From Rhizobium sp. P40RR-XXII (GTDB lineage: Bacteria > Pseudomonadota > Alphaproteobacteria > Rhizobiales > Rhizobiaceae), in NCBI RefSeq assembly GCF_012641405.1, contig NZ_JABAII010000009.1:124001-188000 (forward strand): 64,000 nt of DNA, read 5' to 3'. Below are positions 61,025 to 64,000 of the stretch, in pieces (position 1 is the stretch's first letter; each line of letters begins with the position of its first letter). A program made the position numbers and the translations under genes. The notes under the pieces are model-generated. The model did not search any database, was not told the origin of the DNA, and worked only from the letters and a program-made list of their open reading frames with translations.

Positions 61025-61969
61025 ATGACGAACATTGCGCTGGCTATTCACGGTGGCTGCGGGGTCATGCCGGAAGACAGCATGACGCCCGACGAGTGGG
61101 AGGGTGCGCGCCGTGATCTGGCCGCCGCTTTGTGGGCTGGTTATGCGCGGCTAAAGGCGGGTGATAGCGCGATCGACGCTGTCGAGGCTGCCGTCGTGGT
61201 CATGGAAGACAGTCCGCATTTCAACGCCGGGCATGGTGCAGCCCTCAACGAGAACGGCGTGCATGAGCTTGATGCGTCTATCATGGATGGAGCGACGCTG
61301 GACGCTGGCGCCATCAGCGCCTCGCGCGCGATCCGCAATCCCGTCAGCGCAGCCCGAGCATTGATGGAGGATGGTCGGGCCGTCTACATGACTGGCCCCG
61401 CCGCCGATCGCTTCGCCGAGGCCAAGGGGCTGCAGGTCGAGCCACAATCCTATTTTACCACGGAGAAGCGGGTCGAGGCGCTGGAGGCGATGAAGCGCCA
61501 TGCCGTTGAGGGCACCGAAGGGACGGAAAACGAAAAGCACGGCACCGTCGGCGCCGTGGCCCTTGATGCTGCCGGCCATCTTGCCGCAGCCACCTCGACG
61601 GGCGGCTACAATAACAAGCCTGACGGTCGCGTGGGCGACAGCCCGGTCATCGGGGCCGGCACCTATGCGCGCGATGGTGTCTGCGCAGTTTCGGGGACAG
61701 GCAAGGGCGAGTTCTTCATCCGCTATGTCGTTGGGCACGAGATCGCCTCCCGCATCGCCTATCTGAGGCAGGATCTCGCAACTGCAACCGACGAGCTTAT
61801 CAATCATGATCTGGCGCCGCATCAGATCGGCGCTGGCTTGGTCGCCATAGACGCTCAGGGCGTCGCCGTGGCGCCATACAACACGCCGGGGATGTTTCGC
61901 GGCTGGATCACACCCGAAGGCAAGGCCTTCGTAGCGACCCATGAGCAAATCTATGAGGTCGAGCCGTAA
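61025..61969 (+). CDS. iaaA: isoaspartyl peptidase/L-asparaginase (Ntn-hydrolase)
   Basis: 314 aa from ATG 61025 behind AGCAGGAA. The autocleavage nucleophile is T174 in EKHGTVGAVAL; ALAIHGGCGV and SGTGKGEFFIRYV are family marks. The precursor splits into two subunits and removes beta-aspartyl or asparagine amide groups. In E. coli iaaA neighbours the glutathione importer gsiABCD; here it also follows an oligopeptide-type importer. So the operon may degrade a peptide-like or cyclised amide. Confidence 0.9.
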   Translation: MTNIALAIHGGCGVMPEDSMTPDEWEGARRDLAAALWAGYARLKAGDSAIDAVEAAVVVMEDSPHFNAGHGAALNENGVHELDASIMDGATLDAGAISASRAIRNPVSAARALMEDGRAVYMTGPAADRFAEAKGLQVEPQSYFTTEKRVEALEAMKRHAVEGTEGTENEKHGTVGAVALDAAGHLAAATSTGGYNNKPDGRVGDSPVIGAGTYARDGVCAVSGTGKGEFFIRYVVGHEIASRIAYLRQDLATATDELINHDLAPHQIGAGLVAIDAQGVAVAPYNTPGMFRGWITPEGKAFVATHEQIYEVEP

Positions 61970-62190
61970 GAAAGTTGCCCAAAGTTGACCTTATGACGGC
62001 ATTGGACGCAATCCTCCACAAATTGATAGGATTGCCCAAGAGGATCAGTTTTATAAAGCGGGTCAAGCAGTACATAAGTGTAAAGATTCGCGACGGAATC
62101 GGTTCCCTCCCCTACCGGATCCCTCGACAGCCAGCGTCCGGTATCGGAACTGTAGGCGCGAAACCAAGCGAGAGAGCACGACGCGATCAC
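61951..62190 (-). pseudogene. RHS-repeat core fragment
   Basis: The minus-strand frame ends with the RHS-associated core signature: FRAYSSDTGRWLSRDPVGEG, then NLYTYVLLDPLYKTDPLG, followed by only 27 more residues. Everything upstream of the core (hundreds of repeat residues) is missing. It overlaps the asparaginase end by 19 nt on the opposite strand. A remnant of a toxin-delivery or cell-surface gene. Confidence 0.75.
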
Positions 62191-62269
62191 CCTCGCTAGT
62201 TCCCTCGCGTCCTTTGATCGTCTCGCGATAATGCTTACAAACGCCTTTCATCGCGACATGATGGCTATC

Positions 62270-63382
62270 TCATCTCAAGAACTGTCGGAACCTATAAAGT
62301 GAAGCTATAAAAAAGATAGCTGCGATCAATGCCAGCACAAGCAGTTGAGGCCAGACGACGCCAATTCCCGCACCCCGAAAAAGCACGCTCTGCGCCAGAA
62401 TGACAAAATGGGTGTTGGGCGCGGCCAACATAATGGTCTGAATAATCTCTGGCATGCTTTCACGGGGCGTCATTCCGCCGGATAGCATCTGAAGAGGCAA
62501 CAGAACCAGCATGAGGAGCATTCCGAATTGCGGCATCGATCCGGCAATGGTCGCCAGGAATATGCCCAGGCAGGTCGTTGCGATGACGTCCAGAACGGTC
62601 GCGAGCATGAAAAGTGCGATCGATCCTTCGATCGGCACTTTGAGCAGCAACTGAACGACAACCACGATGGAGAAGAAGGCAGCAGCAACTACGACCGCGC
62701 CCATTGACCAAATCTTGCTCAGCATGATTTCAGTCGGCGTGACGGGCATGACGAGAAGATGCTCGATCGTCCCGTGCTCACGTTCCCGGATCAGGGCCGC
62801 TCCGGCGAGGATGATCGACAACATGGTGACAGACGAGATGACGTTGTTGATCGCCCCGAACCACCCTTTATCGAGATCGGGATTGAACCGCGCCCTTAGG
62901 GCCAAATCGATCGAAGGGGGCTTGCTAGATCTGTAATGGTCAACGAATTCGTTGACCTGGCCGGAAACGATAGACTGAATGTAACCGCCGCCGGTAAATG
63001 CCTGCGACATTCGGGTCGCATCAATATTGAGCTGGATTGACGGAGATCGGCCCGCCAAGAGATCGCGTTGGAAGTTCGGCGGTATATCCACCGCAAAGGT
63101 GTCCAGGCCGGCGTCCATGCGATTGTCCATCTGTGACGCTGAAATCAATTCGGGAACCGCGAAATAGGGCGGGTAGAATGCGGTGATAACACGGGACGAT
63201 ATGGGGGATTGATCTTCATCGACGATCGCGATCGGCGCGTTATTGAGCGTATCGGGCGATGCTCGCGATGCCGTATAGACCGAAAGTGTAAACGCGTAGA
63301 CAATCAGGATCATCATCATGGGATCGCGCGCGAGACCCCACAACTCTTTTACGCCTAGCCGCAAAACACTCTCGACACGCAT
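62270..63382 (-). CDS. ABC-2 type exporter permease, YhhJ-like
   Basis: 370 aa. One N-terminal helix (about 22-44), a large periplasmic domain, and five C-terminal helices, the layout of ABC-2 permeases of drug and lipid exporters. EREHGTIEHLLVMPVTPTEI is the ABC-2 signature region. The partner gene ends 2 nt upstream. In the usual yhiI-rbbA-yhhJ operon this is the last gene. Confidence 0.9.
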   Translation of the reverse strand: MRVESVLRLGVKELWGLARDPMMMILIVYAFTLSVYTASRASPDTLNNAPIAIVDEDQSPISSRVITAFYPPYFAVPELISASQMDNRMDAGLDTFAVDIPPNFQRDLLAGRSPSIQLNIDATRMSQAFTGGGYIQSIVSGQVNEFVDHYRSSKPPSIDLALRARFNPDLDKGWFGAINNVISSVTMLSIILAGAALIREREHGTIEHLLVMPVTPTEIMLSKIWSMGAVVVAAAFFSIVVVVQLLLKVPIEGSIALFMLATVLDVIATTCLGIFLATIAGSMPQFGMLLMLVLLPLQMLSGGMTPRESMPEIIQTIMLAAPNTHFVILAQSVLFRGAGIGVVWPQLLVLALIAAIFFIASLYRFRQFLR

Positions 63383-63384
63383 CT

Positions 63385-64000
63385 TCAGCGCTCCTGCTTG
63401 CTGAGCAACAACACGCCCAACGTCATCACCACAGGGACCGCGAGGATTAGCGGGAAGAAGGACCCTGCCAGATCCGCGAGCCCCAAGCCTTTCGAAAACG
63501 TTCCACGAGAAATGGTGACAAAGTGGGTGGCGGGGTAAATCCGACCAATAAAAGCCCCCGCCCCGCGAAGCGAGGAAACCGGATCGGTGATACCGGAATA
63601 CTGCGAGGCAGGAATGACCGTTGCCAGCACCGTGCCGAAAATAGCTGCGATCTGGCTGTTCATGAAGGTTGAGATCAGCAGACCCATGCTGGTCGCCACA
63701 GTTACGTACAGGATTGCTGCCAGGGCGAACGTCAACAGGCTGCCGGTGAACGGAACCGCGAATATAAAGACTGCAAACGCCGTCAGCGTCGCAAAATTGA
63801 GCATCCCAAGAGCGATATATGGAAGTTGTTTGCCAAGCAGGAATTCAAACCGTGAGACCGGGGTGGTATAGAAGTTGATGATAGACCCGAGTTCCTTTTC
63901 CCGCACGACGCTCAGGGCAGCCAGCATCGCCGGTATCATGAGAAGTAGAAGCGGGATGACGCCGGGAACCATGGCCACCAGGCTCTTGACGTCAGGATTG
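63385..64000 (-). CDS. rbbA: RbbA-type ABC ATPase-permease, C-terminal part (partial)
   Basis: The frame is open to the window edge, so only the last 205 codons are visible; the internal ATG at 63978 is not the real start. The C-terminal ABC-2 membrane domain shows VPGVIPLLLLMIPAMLAALS and VREKELGSIINFYTTPVSRF, characteristic of RbbA/YhiH. The ATPase domains lie beyond 64000. Gene order agrees with the rbbA-yhhJ exporter. Confidence 0.85.
   Translation of the reverse strand, partial: NPDVKSLVAMVPGVIPLLLLMIPAMLAALSVVREKELGSIINFYTTPVSRFEFLLGKQLPYIALGMLNFATLTAFAVFIFAVPFTGSLLTFALAAILYVTVATSMGLLISTFMNSQIAAIFGTVLATVIPASQYSGITDPVSSLRGAGAFIGRIYPATHFVTISRGTFSKGLGLADLAGSFFPLILAVPVVMTLGVLLLSKQER

Noticed and set aside
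1..64000. CRISPR arrays, tRNA and rRNA genes, replication or conjugation genes
   Set aside because: Looked for by eye on both strands; no regularly spaced repeats, cloverleaf-like sequences or matching proteins found.

Overview
The window looks like accessory DNA, a plasmid, chromid or genomic island, from an alphaproteobacterium of the Rhizobiales (Rhizobium, Agrobacterium or Ensifer type). The basis is high GC content, many tightly packed catabolic operons each with its own ABC importer, numerous LysR regulators, twin-arginine signals on solute-binding proteins, an IS110 element and many decaying genes. I saw no rRNA, tRNA, CRISPR array or replication gene.

Layout. 1-3.2 kb (minus): an operon of an SDR, two tiny membrane proteins, a ferric-reductase-like membrane protein fused to a Rieske domain, a Cys-rich anchored protein and a 68-aa membrane protein. 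3.4-9.4 kb (plus): a TPR (TTC38-like) protein, a four-helix membrane protein, an acetolactate-synthase-like TPP enzyme, an OpgC acyltransferase and a class III CoA-transferase. 9.5-14.4 kb (minus): a DsbA-like/DsbD pair, a YHS protein, an unknown and a PHB-depolymerase-like hydrolase. 14.5-23.5 kb: a mixed region with a LysR fragment, two LysR genes next to an Old Yellow Enzyme and a peroxiredoxin-like gene, an SDR, two broken genes and an IS110-family insertion.

23.6-35 kb: a RutR-like TetR repressor faces an operon with a uracil-DNA-glycosylase-fold protein, a GMC oxidoreductase, a NIPSNAP protein, a BMP-type nucleoside importer (binding protein, double ATPase, two permeases), a VOC protein, a nucleoside-hydrolase-like protein and an amidohydrolase/deaminase. 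Three TGAC-N6-GTCA palindromes lie in the divergent promoter. I read this as uptake and breakdown of a modified nucleoside or nucleobase. The nucleoside hydrolase has lost Ca2+ ligands, and the UDG homologue keeps the uracil pocket but has lost the DNA-intercalation loop.

35-45.4 kb: an NMT1/SsuABC-type importer, an FAD oxidoreductase, a CoA-transferase, an enoyl-CoA hydratase, a LysR regulator and a cytosine-deaminase-like amidohydrolase on the plus strand, meeting a ferredoxin and a DapA-family lyase on the minus strand. Both outer promoters carry the palindrome TTGCC-N5-GGCAA, a plausible site for the internal LysR. 45.4-47.6 kb: two broken genes (DUF72, alginate-export-like).

47.7-62 kb: a MalT/LuxR-type regulator diverges from an oligopeptide-type ABC importer operon. 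That operon holds two hydantoinase/oxoprolinase-family and two DUF917 genes in mirror order around the solute-binding protein, and ends with an isoaspartyl peptidase/asparaginase. The set suggests import and ring opening of a cyclic amide or modified peptide. 62-64 kb: an RHS fragment and a YhhJ/RbbA-type ABC-2 exporter running off the end.
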